Positions 6,440-6,557 of a DNA stretch of 6,557 bases are shown here, piece by piece. The translations under genes and the position numbers were made by a program. Position 1 is the first letter of the stretch, and every line of letters starts with the position of its first letter. The stretch is from Gammaproteobacteria bacterium (GTDB taxonomy: Bacteria; Pseudomonadota; Gammaproteobacteria; Thiohalomonadales; Thiohalomonadaceae): the NCBI GenBank assembly GCA_026193675.1, contig JAPHSO010000299.1, positions 1 to 6,557 on the forward strand. Reading direction: 5' to 3'. The notes under the pieces are model-generated. The model was not told where the DNA came from. It made no database searches and worked only from the letters and a program-made list of their open reading frames with translations.

Positions 6440-6461
6440 TATATTAGGGAAATCTAATTTA
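6440..6461 (+). repeat. Imperfect inverted repeat beside the ribosome-binding site
   Basis: TATATTAG (6440-6447) and CTAATTTA (6454-6461) are inverted copies with one mismatch, separated by GGAAAT. The left arm repeats, base for base, the TATATTAG at 6404-6411 at the right edge of the upstream palindrome. The second arm ends where the AGGAG ribosome site begins. It may be a second binding site for the same regulator, or a weak leader hairpin. AT-richness makes chance occurrence plausible. Confidence 0.3.
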
Positions 6462-6465
6462 GGAG
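6461..6465 (+). promoter_or_regulatory. Strong Shine-Dalgarno site (AGGAG)
   Basis: AGGAG lies seven bases before the ATG at 6473, a near-ideal site and spacing. It fixes the start of the last gene and contrasts with the weak or absent sites before acpS, the acidic ORF and pdxJ, which fits independent expression of the new gene. Confidence 0.8.
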
Positions 6466-6472
6466 CAGGACC

Positions 6473-6557
6473 ATGCAGAATAGACATATCGCCATCATCG
6501 GCGTCGGCTTTGCGGCATTGACCGCAGCCAAAGAGGCTCGAGCCAAAGATCCCAACA
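6473..6557 (+). CDS. FAD/NAD(P)-binding oxidoreductase, N-terminal fragment
   Basis: Only 28 complete codons are visible before the window ends. After five residues comes a hydrophobic beta strand, then the dinucleotide-binding loop in HIAIIGVGFAALTAAKEAR (5-23), then AKDPN. This beta-Gly-x-Gly-x-x-Ala-alpha arrangement at the extreme N-terminus is typical of flavoproteins of the pyridine nucleotide-disulfide oxidoreductase type (NADH:rubredoxin, ferredoxin or CoA-disulfide reductases and relatives). The third glycine of the classical GxGxxG is replaced by alanine, which is common in that group. The fragment cannot distinguish substrates or subfamilies. It has its own promoter and strong ribosome site, so it is probably the first gene of a separate transcription unit that continues past the window. 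Confidence 0.75.
   Translation, partial: MQNRHIAIIGVGFAALTAAKEARAKDPN

Noticed and set aside
6224..6487. 87-codon minus-strand frame spanning the AT-rich gap
   Set aside because: It runs antisense through the acidic ORF and the promoter region; no ribosome site or recognisable motif supports it.
1..6557. Mobile elements, CRISPR arrays, tRNA/rRNA genes or a defence system
   Set aside because: The window is filled almost edge to edge by intact housekeeping genes, with no repeat arrays, transposase frames or cloverleaf-like sequences seen by eye.

Overview
The window is a compact block of bacterial housekeeping genes, all on the + strand, in the order lepA (3' part) - lepB - DUF4845 gene - rnc - era - recO - pdxJ - acpS - a small acidic unknown ORF - the first codons of a flavoprotein-type oxidoreductase. 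The gene order, the DUF4845 gene between lepB and rnc, and the close resemblance of LepA, RNase III, Era, PdxJ and AcpS to the Escherichia coli proteins all point to a gammaproteobacterium. Base composition is moderate (about half G+C by eye), so I would guess a Chromatiales-like or sulfur-oxidiser-like lineage rather than an enteric one, but only weakly. No genus is claimed.

Layout. Positions 1-1338 hold the last 445 codons of LepA (EF4). Positions 1339-4083 are packed without gaps: lepB starts on the base after the lepA stop, and lepB/DUF4845, DUF4845/rnc and rnc/era each overlap by four bases (ATGA, TTGA, ATGA). recO begins inside the end of era. A 29-base gap precedes pdxJ, and pdxJ/acpS again overlap by ATGA. 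The acidic ORF follows acpS after 12 bases. The only clear break is the AT-rich 80-base gap at 6393-6472. It carries a very good sigma70-type promoter, a 17-base palindrome over the -10 box, a second imperfect inverted repeat next to a strong Shine-Dalgarno site, and then a new gene that runs off the window.

The genes serve translation and ribosome assembly (LepA, Era, RNase III), protein export (LepB), recombinational repair (RecO), vitamin B6 synthesis (PdxJ) and activation of acyl carrier protein (AcpS). They are linked by co-transcription rather than by one pathway.

I found no mobile element, CRISPR array, tRNA, rRNA or clearly novel multi-gene system. The points most worth a second look are the potential hairpin over the TTG start of rnc, the acidic unknown ORF at the end of the operon, and the promoter/palindrome arrangement before the oxidoreductase.
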